From NCBI GenBank assembly GCA_960531495.1, contig OY482846.1, positions 38,469,065-38,533,064 on the forward strand: DNA of 64,000 nt, read 5' to 3'. The notes beneath the pieces were generated by a model. The model saw nothing but the letters and a program-made list of their open reading frames with translations, was not told where the DNA came from and did no database searches. Positions 42,742 to 54,990 of the stretch are shown here, piece by piece. The first letter of the stretch is position 1; each line of letters starts with the position of its first letter. Source of the DNA: Zeus faber (lineage: Eukaryota; Chordata; Actinopteri; Zeiformes; Zeidae). Made by a program: the position numbers and the translations under genes.

Positions 42742-44438
42742 AAGGTACACCACAGCAATTCCTTGCAACACACAAACACTGTATGTCATTACATATTGAC
42801 ATTCATGGACACTCTAAACAGTTCATTCATTATTTATTTGCAGAGTGGTCCGGATGCAGGATGAAATTCACTTTTCCCCGCGCTTTATGAGCGGGACTCT
42901 CAACGCCGTATAGGCTAATGCTGCAATCATTTAGCGATTGTTCCTGCCCACCTCTGTGTAACTGCACCACCTAATTTCTATTGCCCTTCTGAGGCCGTTA
43001 CAGCTCCTAACCCAATAACGTAATTGACTCTGCACTCTGGGCTTCAGGGAGTGGAGCAAGCTGCAATATCCTCACTGATGGGGGGGGGGCTCAATGTGTG
43101 TGTGTGTGTGTGGGTGTGTGTGTCTCGTCTGACTGAATGAAATACCAGTGCTGTAATTTCCAATCGGGGCCGGGCTCTGGGAAAAAAAGAACAGACTGTG
43201 TCCTCTTAGCGCTGTTGTTTTTTCCCCAGCTCATATATATATATTTTTTAAGCTGATAGCTCTTCTTGGCAGGTTGCCGCTCCGTCCTCCAGAGGCTGTT
43301 TTCATTTGCTTGAAAATCACCCTTCTCATCCTAGTGTTTTCGACGCGACTCGAGTCAACGGTGTTGTTTTCGTCATTAAAGTGGATCTGAGTGAGAGTTC
43401 CTTGTTAAAAAAAATCCAGCTTTTTTCCAGCTCCAGCTGACTTTCATGTAGGAGTTTTTGAAGTTGTTGTTCATCGACAGTATGTGCTTCCTTCCTCACG
43501 CTGCCTTCCCGTTGTTGGTGGCGGGGTCCCCCTTTCCCGGCAAGAATGTTGATGCATGCGCAAAGGAAGTGAATTGGTGAATTGGATGACGCATACATGA
43601 AATGATGAACGTTCACAAAATAGAATAGTACCCTCAGATGAAAAACAATGTGAACATCTAACAGTGAAGACAAGGGTAAATTCAGATGTTGCAAAACAAA
43701 GATAATAAACACATTTTCCAACGGAATTCTCGGATTTGTAGCTTAATCCACCAAAAACATACAATCATACAGATTGCCACTTTAGTAATCACAAAAAAAT
43801 TTCATTTCATTTGACTCATTTGAAAATACCCTTTTATACTTAGGTATTTACTTTATTACTTTATTATGGTCCGATTTTTGACAAAGCAGAATATCTTGAA
43901 CATTTCAACCCACTAAATATCAGTGAAGCGACCTAGTGACCAACACAGGCCAGTGGGTAATGCAAGATGGGGCATGTCATTTCACCTAAACCCCCTTGGG
44001 GAGCGAAGGTCACTTAATTGAATTGATTTTTGTAGCAGCAAGTTTCCATTTGCCCGCGGCCAATCAATGGCGAGATCTCCTGCTCCGGCTGTCGGTTCCC
44101 ACGGATAGATCTTGATTAGCCGGTTTCTGATGAATTGTTGTGACAACAGGGGGGAAAACCGGCACCAGCACCGCCATTTTCTCTGGGACTGATTGCCGGG
44201 GAAATCATGTTTGATCCCCTGTGAGATTTTTATCGAGCCATTCGATATCCCCAAAGCGAAAAGGTCTTCAATCTCCCTCGAACGGTTCATAATCCCCCGG
44301 GATCCTCACCGCGAAGTCCACGCAACCACTTGACCCTGCGAGTGCAGAGCATTCATTTTTCATCTTGGTAGGTTGAGAAAAACTGGGTCAAAGGATTGGG
44401 GTTAAGTTATTGATAAGAGTTATTGATATCTGTTTGGA

Positions 44439-44440
<2 letters not shown>
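42741..44440. other. intergenic, nothing recognised
   Basis: Contains an interrupted GT tract (43096-43124) and G10 run (43080-43089). The section 43960-44330 is evenly complex. No gene identified. Confidence 0.45.

Positions 44441-44470
<30 letters not shown>
44441..44470. repeat. (AT)n microsatellite
   Basis: 15 AT units immediately followed by a transposon-like end. Confidence 0.9.
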
Positions 44471-44473
<3 letters not shown>

Positions 44474-44665
44474 TGGCATAACTATCAAAGGTGCAATCAG
44501 TGCAGCTGCACCGAGGCCCAGTGAGTGCAAGGGGCCCGTCCCGTCGGTGTGTCAGTGATGGGGCACCCTGAATCGGCACACCAGCGATGGCGTGGCCATG
44601 AACTGCGGTTTGCTGTGGATCCCCATGCCCCACTCCTCCAAAACGGAAAATGGTGTGTTTTTTAC
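44471..44665 (+). mobile_element. hAT-type element fragment (CAGTGGCATAACTA end)
   Basis: CAGTGGCATAACTATCAAAG, then GTGCAATCAGTGCAGCTGCA and CCGAGGCCCAGTGAGTGCAA, then GGGGCCC, is the start of a hAT-type fish element (ends of the CAGTGGCGTAACTA type). CCCCATGCCCCACTCC near 44622 may be interior. The opposite end is not found, so it is truncated. It is distinct from the TAGTGATG family. Confidence 0.55.
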
Positions 44666-44736
44666 TGTACATCTAGGCTATTTTATTTTACTCTGTTCCT
44701 CATTAAACAAAGTAAGGGACACTCTCTTACCACCCC

Positions 44737-44740
<4 letters not shown>

Positions 44741-44781
<41 letters not shown>
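44741..44781. repeat. (AT)n microsatellite
   Basis: About 20 AT units; with 44441-44470 it flanks the hAT-type fragment. Confidence 0.9.
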
Positions 44782-44786
<5 letters not shown>

Positions 44787-46820
44787 TGGGTAGTGGGGTA
44801 GCAGGTAGAGGCGTGAGGAGTCCAAAAAGGCTAAAAGATAATCAAATTTCTGAATTCACAACTTTTGCGACCTTTTGCCAGACCATAACTTTCAATCTGT
44901 ATGATCAGTCTTGTTTCTCGAGTGTCCCTTCATTAAGAAACGAACCTCATGTTCCACCGCCTTGGAATGATGGAGCAAAGATGGGCCATTCCAAGCAGCC
45001 GTTCTTTTGGGGATACCCTGGACTGATCATTATTTCATGGGCAGAATGCCCAGTCCACTAAATCGCTCGATGAAAAAGCATAACTATAAGCGTCATTACA
45101 AAAACAGAAAGGGGAGGAAGAGGGAAAAAATAAATAATAATGGAACATTATTCACACAGCAAAGGCCTTGGCGACCGACCCCTGGTGAAATATGTCGGAC
45201 AGCTGTCGGCTTTAATCACCGGCTCTCAAATCTGTCCGGACCTGCTGAGGTTAGGAGGTGAGAGATGCCTCTCTGGCCACGGTAGCACAGTCGCAAATTT
45301 GGCTTGACGTATGGAGACTGCTTTTACACCCTGAACCTGTCCGGTCTCCTGTAGCGTGAGATTGTAATCTATTAGGGCGGTGGGGGCAGCTTCGGCCAGT
45401 GGGATAACGGTCCAAAGCGCTAAAAATTCCCTGAACCAGAAATTATAAAGCGCAGATAGAGCCTGCCGCATGAAAGATCATTATCGGAAAGAGTTTGTTG
45501 GAAAAAAGGCCAAAGAGGAAGGAAGTGTGGCCAACTCCCCCGGGCATGGATTTCCACTGCGGCAACTTTTTTCAAAATGAATAAACAGGTGAATTATAGT
45601 CACTGCTTCATTAAAATGTATATCAGTGTTAGTTTGTTGTAATCTAATCGGAATGTGCACGGTCCGTTCATCACTTTGGAATATGTTAGTGAGAGTGCAT
45701 CACAGCGGCCAAACAATATTTCATATCGCATTTAAAAAAAACAAACACCATTTAAGAGCCTCACCTGTGGTTTAAGCTGGGGGCTGTTTTCTAGATTCCT
45801 TGAGATAATTGGTTGAGTCAGCTGTCAAATAAGCTGTGGATCAAAAGTCGCTCCCTCACTTACTTCCATTATGTGTTGTGAAGGCTCGGATGAGGCGAGA
45901 TCGAACGTGAAGCCACCTACACGTACGAACTCTCCGGGGAGCTTCCCGTGTCGACCTTGTCCCGATATGGATTTCCGGGGTTTCCAACTTGGTAGACTCG
46001 CCGCAAATTGCGCCAAAGATTTTGCCGATTCAGTCTCCCCGTTTGGAGGACTTGAGGCGAATTCTTCCTCCGCTGAAGGAGCAAAGACACAAATGAACGT
46101 TGAACGAATGGCATGTTTTTGTTTTTCCTTCCTCACATCTGAAGGCTATCTGCCCCTTGATGAGCTAGCACGAACACAGTGGCTAAGTACCAAGACTACA
46201 AGTCTGCTGATGGAACGCTCCCACCCCACCCCGCCCCACCCCGCCCCATGGCGCAGCGCGCACTAATGTCCAGGTTATGATGACAGATTGTCCGCATTAA
46301 AGGCTTGTTTACGTAAGCATTGTAATGCTGGCAGCTGGCTCTTACAAAATTAAAGTGCGTGATGGAATCGCAAGAAAAAGACTGTTTCAGATGTTTGGGG
46401 AGGAAGGACGGCTGCCAATGCGCTTTACCGTTCCGCTTGCCCTTGGAGCCAAGTGCCTCGAGCCCCCATGCGGGGCTGGATGTTGGCATCCGACGCCAAC
46501 GTTGATTGGATCCCCGCTGTGTCTGTTGTCTAATAAATCAACCGAACCCACCTCACCTCAACACCCATCCCCCACCCCGCCTCAACACCCAGCCCCCACT
46601 CGTTTCTGGTTTTCACCGCCGGTCAAAGTCAACCGACTCGGGTATTCCGTCCAGGAGCTTGAAGGATAAAGGTGTCAATTTCAACGCCATCGCTAGATAG
46701 ATACCATAAGCGCACGCCTCAGATTGGAATGTCTAGGTGATTTTTATGGTAGGTTTTTGAGAACCAGCGACTCTATTGGTACAAGACGGTAGGTTTGATG
46801 GTTCTTGGGGTAAGTCAATC
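44782..46820. other. intergenic, nothing recognised
   Basis: Evenly complex, with C-rich simple sequence (CCCACCCCGCC at 46216-46250; a ~25-base CCTCAACACCC repeat at 46553-46600). Frames up to 131 codons (45871-46266) have no recognisable motif. It may include conserved non-coding DNA. Confidence 0.45.
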
Positions 46821-47305
46821 ACAATGAAAAGATGTTCAGCTCTTTTTTTGGCGATTTAAATCTTTAGTAATGACTTGTAAAAAGATCCGATACATTTTGG
46901 CTCTTTTTGCATTTGATTTAGTCGTAATAACGGGGACCAAAAGAGTGGAGTTGTGAATGGAATTCCACATGAATCCTTTAATTCTGTCAAAATCCTTTAT
47001 TTTGGTGGAAAGGAACAATTGACTTGTAAAGAGCTGCAGCTGCCCTTTTCTATGTGAGGGCTGCAGAGCTTGAGGCGACTCACGGCTCCTCTCCTTCCCA
47101 AATCGATTTGGGATTCTTTTCCTCTGATTGAGGTACATGTGTGGCTCGCAACTCTTGGCTCTTTTCGTTTGCAAATCAAGATTCAAGTCTCAGGGAATGA
47201 GTCTGGCTGAGTGAGTCTGGCTGTAGTTATCGAGTCAAGAATGAACGGTGTCATTTAAAAGATTTGTTTGCTAAGAATGACTTGCTCTCGAGCCTTGCAT
47301 CACTA
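46821..47305 (-). mobile_element. hAT-like element, full length, reverse strand
   Basis: From ACAATGAAAAGATGTTCAGC (reverse of the 3' end) to GCCTTGCATCACTA (reverse of the 5' TAGTGATGCA). Between are GTGAATGGAATTCCACATG, CCTTTATTTTGGTGGAAAGG and GTCATTTAAAAGATTTGTTTG. At ~485 bases it is the longest copy and holds interior sequence missing from the 397-base copy at 32735. Confidence 0.7.
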
Positions 47306-47498
47306 CTGCTGAATTTCAATAGGTGTAAACCCTATTCAGGATTGTTGTGCAATGAATGCACATTTTCACTTCTTCGTTATTTATTCTACAGATGTTTTGC
47401 AGATCCTACAGATGTTAAAATCATATTTCAACATAGTAACTTTCCCCATGTTTTACCTTTATGTAATAATATATAAAATGCAATACACTATATATACA

Positions 47499-47502
<4 letters not shown>

Positions 47503-47575
<73 letters not shown>
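47503..47575. repeat. (AT)n microsatellite
   Basis: About 36 AT units. Confidence 0.97.
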
Positions 47576-47579
<4 letters not shown>

Positions 47580-48609
47580 AACATATTCAAAAACATAATG
47601 TGTTATAAAAATCTCAATCCCCCAATCTTCCTCCAGTTGACCAAATTTGGCAACCCTGCCTTGCTGCTGGTGCAAAGATGGATGTGGTTATGAATGATCA
47701 GAACGTGGCCTATTTTGGGAACCTGCACTGTTTGTCCGATTATGGCTTCCGATCGCATTTAGTAAATTATTTGAATATTTTAAGAACGGGCTTTGCATAT
47801 TTAAGCCATCCAATTTGTCTGCCCTGTGATTTATTTTGCATTTTTCCGATGACAAAGTTTCAATGGAAAGCAGAAACATCATTCATTTCATTAGAAACAT
47901 TGTGAGCAAAACAAACAAAACAATAACAGCAACAGCACGGTGCAACAACGGTACATCGCAAATATTTGTATGACAAAATGAATCGTCAACAAAAACGGCC
48001 ATTGTTATGACAGCAATCAAGAAGTCGGGTAGTTGGCCGGTTTTACCGCGCGGACACAGAAACCTCAGCCCCACATGTCTCTCTCTCGTAGAATATCAGT
48101 CTTCCAGATGGGTGGTACAAAGGAAACTCCATAAACTTTAACCCCAAATTTAAATGAGTGGCAGAAAGGACACCAATGGCAGCGGATGGCGGTTAATGGA
48201 AAGACGGAGGGAACGAGGGGCGAAAGAGCGAGTGTTTTGCAGAGAGTGATTGTGAGAGGACAGCGGTGGCAGAAGATGTCCTCTGCACAGTGATTAATTC
48301 CGGGCCCAATGTGATTTATGGCCCCACCATGGCTGTTTTGTAGGTCACTTTGGTGCCACATCACTCAAGCTGCGCAAACAACAAGTCTGATAGCGGCGAT
48401 GGTTAACTGTAAAGGAGTACACACAGGCATTTGTGCAAAAATTAAATGTTTGATTTGGGATTTCTGATAGCCTGTCCTGTCATTTAAAATAAAGGGAATT
48501 TACAAAATGATAAACTGGGAGGTAATTATCTATATGTGACATGTAAGCATACAAACCGAGCAACGGAGCATAAATTAATAACCTGCTAACGGAGCCACTG
48601 AACATCACA
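47576..48609. other. intergenic, nothing recognised
   Basis: No gene or repeat identity; frames to 99 codons without motif. Confidence 0.45.
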
Positions 48610-49500
48610 CGTCTTGCCTTTAGGGCTGGAACCGAGAAGCAAGGACCAATCAGAAACACAAGACAATCGGCGACAATCGGCGCCCCCTGAAGGTAGTCGT
48701 AGATACTACACCAAAATAACTGCACTAGACCACATTTTTGAGAAATGCTTGAACTTTTCCACACAATATTATGGTTGTGATTATGATTATAATCATCAAT
48801 AACATGAGATTGAACAAGGAACATTTTTTTTCTATCTGAAGTGCTGCACAAAACAGGGTTGGAAACTTCTCAGAAGTCAACTTCTTACATTCTAACAGTG
48901 CAAAAAAAAATCCACAGTTAAAGTAAAAAAACAACAACAACATAAATTTGTGACAATTACTGACAAATAGTGCCGCCTCCAGGAAGCCAAACCAAATGCT
49001 CCTCCACGAGGCTTCTTAGCTTTCGTAGCAGAGGGGTCTTGCCACGCAAATCTCTTCTTCACTCAAATGGCTCAGTAAAGCAAGCGGTAACAATCAGTTT
49101 CATTGTGCTATTGGTGATAAATAGCGCCCCCTAAAGGAAGCCACAGAACTGCACCACTCACACTCTTGGCCTTGGTAGCAGAGGGGTCTTGCAACGCTGG
49201 TTGTTTGGTTGCTAAAATGGCTATGGACCAATGAACAGGAAATTAATCACAATAATAATAATCGGTAGCCTTGGACAATTAGCAACAAATAGCGTCCGCT
49301 GAAGAAAACCATAGAAAATACACCAATGTTTCTGAACGTGACGCTCTTCTTCCACAAGGCCTCATAGTGGAGGGGTCTTGCAACGCCGGTCATTCGGTAG
49401 CTGGATGTCTGTCCCACGCTATTTGGGATTATAACAGTTGTCTGTCTGGCATTGATCAACAACATTTGAGAACCTCCGTCAATATATCACGGCTAATTTG
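48610..49500. repeat. unclassified element with internal ~150-170-bp units
   Basis: Recurring words are GGCGACAA...GCGCCCCCT, AGGAAGCCA, CTCCTCCACGAGGCTTCTTAG, GTAGCAGAGGGGTCTTGC and AACGCTGGTTGTTTGGTTGC. Units lie around 48670, 48965, 49117 and 49285, at ~60-80% similarity. The array ends with GGCATTGATCAACAACATTTG. The same units and the same end occur at 62480-63070. No protein is encoded. Class unknown: it could be a SINE-like or DNA element or an internally repeated satellite-like sequence. Confidence 0.7.
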
Positions 49501-51980
49501 CTCAACAAGCGAATATAATATTACAGATTGTACCTTCTTAATGGGCTCCAACCACTCGCAACCAATCTGGTAGTGAGTGGGAGTTGTCGCTGTAATCTTA
49601 CAAGTACATTAACAGCAAGGTCTTAATTGCACCAGTAAATCTCGATCATATAGACAGTGAACACATGTAGCGTTGTCTGCAAATGGCTTTTCGTAAGCTC
49701 AGTCAAAGTGTTATTTTGGAGCAGCATAGAGTAAGGTCATTGTACAGTTAACTGTACAACTTTTCACCTACGTAACGCAGGTTTCCAAAACGACTGGGAG
49801 CGTCGCTGGCAGGTTAGTCTCACTTACAAGTGATTGTTTTTTCGTCCTACGGCCCCTGTGTACGTATTAGCAGTGCGATTACATGCATTATTAACAGATC
49901 CGTCAAATTTCATCTATTTTTAGCGCGGATGAGGAATAGACCAACGCCGACGGTGTGTATAAATTTGGAGTGGCTTAATTGACTGAAATTAAAGCTTCCA
50001 TTAGGAACATCAATTAAGGTGTTGCTCGGCAACATCAACCCCCAAAATTCATTTCTTCAATTATTCTGCTGAAGTTAATTCCCTTTTCTCGATGTGCCAC
50101 TGGGATTATTAATGCAGATTTCAAATGGGAATAGTGTTCGAAATATTAAAGTCCTCCGAAGAATTTACTTAATGCAGAAATGATGTTCCAATTATTTTTC
50201 ACTGCGCGTATGTTGAAATATACTCTTTCAGGGACATTTTTTTTTTAAATCTGACTCGGCTGCTCAAATGTGTTCTATCTTTTCTGTGGATGTCTTTTTC
50301 TCTTCAGTGTGACAGCAGGAATATTCATGTGTATAAAGATAATTAGATGCACACATACATATATTCATAGATGTCTGTATTTTGTATGTACAGTATATAT
50401 TTTATATATACGTATATGTGTATATATATATCTATATATACATATATATTGTTACATTTCTGATGTTATATATTTATATATACATATATACAACAGTTCA
50501 GTTTTGTGTCATTTTTATAGATGCCGCTTGTATTCCAAACTGTTAATTTATTTTCATTTTATTATCTTTTACAATGTTATTTGTTAATATTATTATCATT
50601 TTATTTGTATTCATATTAATTTCAATATTATTTTGTATTTTATTAATTTCTATTTTGGATTTTTTAAACTTTTTCTCTATTTAGCTCTGTACCTCTCGGC
50701 TTCACCGCCAATGAGGGTGACCTCAGTGATGCATTGAGACTTAAATAAAGGTTGAATGGATGATAGGTAGGAAAAAAAGCCAACTGACATGAACAATTCA
50801 TGGACATGCTTCCCCATAAACAAAGCCCGTTCCCGCAGTCTGCAGCCTGGGACCCCCCGCCGCCGAGCACCGCACCATGGGGAAGTTTTGAAGTATTTTG
50901 ATCCAACTGAAGGCAAAACACACTCTTTATGAACAGTTTTTAAAAACTCAATTTGAATTGCAAATGTTTTGTTTGTTTTCTCGCAGACGTCTTTGTGAAT
51001 TGTGTGGCATGTAAGATTTGTAAACCCAAAAGAACTCCCAGAAGAGGGAGAGACGCAAACTCCCCCGAGTCCACTGCCACAACTGGATTATTCCAGCAAA
51101 AATGTTGTTTATTGTTTTAAAAAGCAGGCTTGACACATTTGGACGTGGTGTGGACCCTCTCATCATTACACAGGCAAATTGCATCGACTCACATATCATT
51201 GAATACCTGACTCATAAGCATATGGCTGTATATTTTGCCATTTGTCCAAATAACATTGTTGCGTGTGTGTGTGTACTTGCCTATGTGCTCCTTAACCCCC
51301 AAAGTTCCATTAGACGATTTTGTTTGTTTTGGGTTTAGATAGAAGCCGGTGCACGTCAAGCTGCCATCTAGGACGCAGCGGTAGGAAATCACGCGGGCCA
51401 GACAATAGAGCCGACTAACAGATGTTTCTTTACCCATGCGGTAGATCCAACCTGAAATGCACTCGGCTTCATTAACATCATCTGTCCAACTCATCTTGAT
51501 TTCATAATTCAAACCGAAGGCAAAGAAGGTCAGGCGTGCCTAATTAACCGGAGAACTCCGGTGATGAAGCATATACACACCTCTGTCATTGTACGTAAAG
51601 GATTTGTCTGGAACAGCTGAAGGGGCTGCTAGTCGGCAGCTGTGGACTAGAAAACAGATCAGTTGGGGAGGTAGCCCCGAGACCCCGGGTACCCAAACTA
51701 TCCCCTCAATCAAACCTTATTTAATCCAAGATACCAATTAATTTGGTCTGTGTGTATTTATTAGCAGCCAGTGGTCGTTTCTGTCTGAATTGGTTCTATT
51801 TTCATGAAAGAGGAAGCAACGTTTTTAGGGCGTCCGAGACATTAGGACAGATAGTCCAGGAATTTGTTCCAATTTCCATTTGCATTAACACTCCTGTTTA
51901 TATATATTCAAATATTTGTCTCTAAGGAAACATACGCCTTAAATCAGTGAAGGCCTCGTGACCCCATCGCTGTGATCTCT
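49501..51980. other. intergenic, nothing recognised
   Basis: About 2.5 kb with an AT-rich patch (50380-50500). GCATTGAGACTTAAATAAAGG at ~50731 resembles a LINE poly(A)-signal tail, uncertain. No gene identified. Confidence 0.45.
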
Positions 51981-51989
51981 GGGGTCCCC

Positions 51990-52340
51990 CTATTGAGGTC
52001 TAGCAGCCTAGATTGGATATCACTGACACTTTTACAGTATGATAGTGAGGGATGGACGTTAGGCCCACGGCGATGGCCCGTAGGGAAGCGGTTGCACAGA
52101 GCACGCGTGAATTGTGTCAGTGGGTCCAGTCACTAGATAGGCCCTATTGGTGGTGGCAGTTGGAGATGGATGGTAACCACCAAGTAGGTCTGTATGGTAT
52201 CGGTGCAACCAAGTAAGCCTAAAAGGTACCAGTGGTGTTAAGCCACTGGGCAGACCCGTACGTTATTCATGGTGGTAGTTGGGGCCTTCTTGGAGGAGTA
52301 GTGGGCAACCAAACATCGGTCAAAGAAGTTGTCCACTTGA
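51990..52340. repeat. degenerate short-period repeat beside telomeric repeat
   Basis: Words of the type TAGGYCTRTATGGT, GGTG, ACCAAG and GCCACTGGGCAGACCC recur with a period of roughly 40-50 bases (e.g. TAGGCCCTATTGGTGG, TAGGTCTGTATGGTATCGG, TAAGCCTAAAAGGTACCAG). The repeat is weak and I give the limits only roughly. Confidence 0.35.
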
Positions 52341-52425
52341 TACCCTCAGTGAAATGCCTGAAGCTCTTTCCTTAAGAGTAGGGACCAGTGTGTAAAATTG
52401 TTTGACTAAACTGGGATTCTGTGTG

Positions 52426-52471
52426 TTAGGGTTAGGGTTAGGGTTAGGGTTAGGGTTAACCCTAACCCTAA
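52426..52471. repeat. interstitial telomeric repeat, head-to-head
   Basis: Five exact TTAGGG units (52426-52455) run directly into TTAACCCTAACCCTAA (52456-52471), i.e. the complementary CCCTAA orientation. The junction GGGTTAACCC (52453-52462) is a perfect palindrome. TTAGGG is the vertebrate telomere unit. Confidence 0.97.
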
Positions 52472-53333
52472 TTATCAGCACAAGCCATCTAACCGCTTTA
52501 TAAGATTAAAGTTTGAAAGTTTGAGAGCTGATATCAAACAGTTGTTTTAGAACTATACATGTATTGACATCCCCCCTTAAACAAGCAAAGGGAGCAATGG
52601 ATTTTTTGCTCCCAAAGTTTGGAGATAATTATTTTGGTTATCTTCAAACCATGATAAAAGTTGGAGATCCAACTTGAATCCGGCTTTTTTTTTTATACTG
52701 AGGAATGTTTCGCTCGGGGTGACAGGGCTATTTTAGCCAAGATGTTTTTAATCATTTCTTTAAAACTTAGTTGTTAACTTGATGTATTACTTTGCTGCTA
52801 TCTTGGCCCCCGGACAAATGCTCCTTAAGCCTAAAAAAATGCATTTCTCTCCAACATTTGAAATATGACATGAAAAAGAATGGGCCAAACCATGCCATCA
52901 GAACTAGAAAGTTATTTTGTGTTATGTATTTTTAACATAACATTAGCGAAACAATAGATTATAATTCAAAATTTCTCCAAAGAAGAGGCATCTTGTGACC
53001 AAGATGACAAAATTACCTCGACATGAGAGTCACCGACCGGCACCGTTGAATCAGCATGTCTTTGTCTCTTTTGTTGTTCCTTAGATTTTTATCTATCACG
53101 ATTTATGGGATCTCATCGGATTTTATGCGTTGAAATGAGCTCATTCCTGTCAGGGTGTCGGCGGCCGGCTGACTTGTGGTGCCCCGTGGCGCCACCATAG
53201 TCATGTCTCAACCGGACAGTTCTCGGTACTGCTCCTGTCAGGGATATTGGCGGACCACGCCACGGGAGAGCGTAACACACGGAAACTCAGTGACAAGTCA
53301 CATGACGGGGGCTTGTGTGTAACTGGACTACTG
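52472..53333. other. intergenic, nothing recognised
   Basis: No gene or repeat identity. Confidence 0.45.
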
Positions 53334-53606
53334 AATCAAGGCTCGCAAACGATTCGTCCATAACAAATAAAACCTTGAAATGACTTGGGAGCCATGACTG
53401 CAACAAAAGAGTCATTCATTTGACTCTGAGTGAGTTCATCTTCTACTCGTGAACAGAAAAATAATTGCAGAGGATTAAATCAAAGGTGAAGACATTTCAC
53501 AAAATTCATATTTGATGTGACTTCGCCTTTCGCCCAAATAAATAATTGTGACAGGATTTAATGACTCTTGTGAGAATTCCAAAAAGAGCCAAACTTTTCA
53601 TCACTA
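53334..53606 (+). mobile_element. hAT-like element, internally shortened
   Basis: GCTCGCAAACGATTCGTCC, AACAAAAGAGTCATTCATTT, TGACTCTTGTGAGAATTCC, AAAGAGCCAAACTTTTC and the end CATCACTA at 53599-53606. Confidence 0.65.
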
Positions 53607-54718
53607 AATTGGACGTACATGGGGAGCATTCACATACTGTTCTCGTCTTGACAGGATCATTTTTGGCGCTTGAATCAAGTAAAATCCTGTAACAAACACA
53701 TGCCAGGTGACACACAGGGTGTTGAGGTCTTTGAAGAAAGACAGTTTAATGAATTAACAAAATCTGGAGTCGTACCGTGTAAGATTTATGTAAGCGGTGC
53801 ATGTTTTATTTATTTTTTATTTTTTTACCAACGCACTCGTTTTACCCTCTCAAAGGGTTTTTTTTTATTTTATTTTTTTGGTACTTAAAAAAAAAAATGT
53901 GATTAATAAATTCCCAAAGGGAAGACAGTGAGAGGTCAGAATCTGCATCAGAAAGTAGCAGATGCTCAAGTAAGGCTCGCTGCTCTTCCCTTTAGGCAAA
54001 GCGTGTAATTGGAGCTACATTAAAAGTCTGCTTTCACCCTGTGTATGACGGATCAAGTAAAACTAAAAAAATCACAATGACATAAAAACACACCAAACAA
54101 ATATAACATATTACACATACATATCATGTTAGCCGCCTAAAGTTTGACTGATATAGAACGCTATCTATCCTCTAGTGTAATTCTAGTCTTATGTTGTGTA
54201 TATAAGCATTTTAGCAAGCTTTCCTTTTAACAGAACAACCAAAAGATTTGAAATTTTCCAAAATTGACAAAAAGGTTTTTGTTTTTTTTAACCAGTATTT
54301 CTCAGTATAGGGTAATGGACCCTGTGGGTCCTCAAATATGTTCCAGTGGGTCCCCAGCAAAAAAGGTAAAAGTTGCATTTCAACATTGTTGAATTTACAA
54401 GAGGTAAGCGCTGTTAGAGAATGCACAAAGACGACTGATCCAAATGTCGCTGTTATCTCCATAAATATATTATAGCCAGTTATGGAAATTTGGATTAATT
54501 CATATCACATAATATGAATCTTCTAAGATTGCGATCCCATAGTCAAATTGTAATGAATGGGGATTGTTGTCTAATACAGTTCATATCAAACTGAGTGTAC
54601 TTGATGTGGAAAAGGTTTTAAATCACTTTTTGAATCCTGTAGCTGTAAATTGTTTATTCACAGGACGCTGCAAAATGCTTGCCGTCATATTAGTCATGAA
54701 GTGCCGGGCAAACGCTTT
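53607..54718. other. intergenic, nothing recognised
   Basis: T- and A-rich runs at 53810-53900; otherwise unassigned. Confidence 0.45.
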
Positions 54719-54990
54719 TGGGACTCATGAACGGTTTGTTTGTTTGTTTCAAATTGTTTGTAGCAAACAAATCTTTTAAAGGACTCAGGAGTCGGCAGTC
54801 ACTCCGGCAAAACACTCTTTTGCAGACATCAACATCTCTTTTTGCCAGAAGAGAACAGCCCTGAGCTGCCAGTCACACGTGTGCCTCAAGCTTTTTCGTA
54901 TTGATTTACACTTTCTGTGGATTGCTTTGAGAGTTCCCTTCACAACTTATTGTTCTTCATCGCTGACGGGAAGTCACCCGCCCCTTTTCT
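54719..54990 (+). mobile_element. hAT-like element, 5' part
   Basis: GTTTGTAGCAAACAAATCTT, TTAAAGGACTCAGGAGTCGG and CAGTCACTCCGGCAAAACAC match the start of the family. The 3' portion has decayed or is absent; the right limit is approximate. Confidence 0.6.

Noticed and set aside
42209-42802. 197-codon reverse open frame rich in Thr/Ala/Gln/His
   Set aside because: Pure translation of the GTT/GCT and GT microsatellites.
43326-43721. 131-codon reverse frame
   Set aside because: No motif; a second reverse frame overlaps almost the same interval, as expected by chance in this composition.
45871-46266. 131-codon forward frame
   Set aside because: No recognisable motif, no splice signals that fit, and comparable frames on the other strand (45825-46136); kept as unassigned intergenic DNA.
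52426-52471. True chromosome end or adaptor-like contamination
   Set aside because: The repeat is only 46 bases, internal, and flanked on both sides by ordinary genomic sequence.
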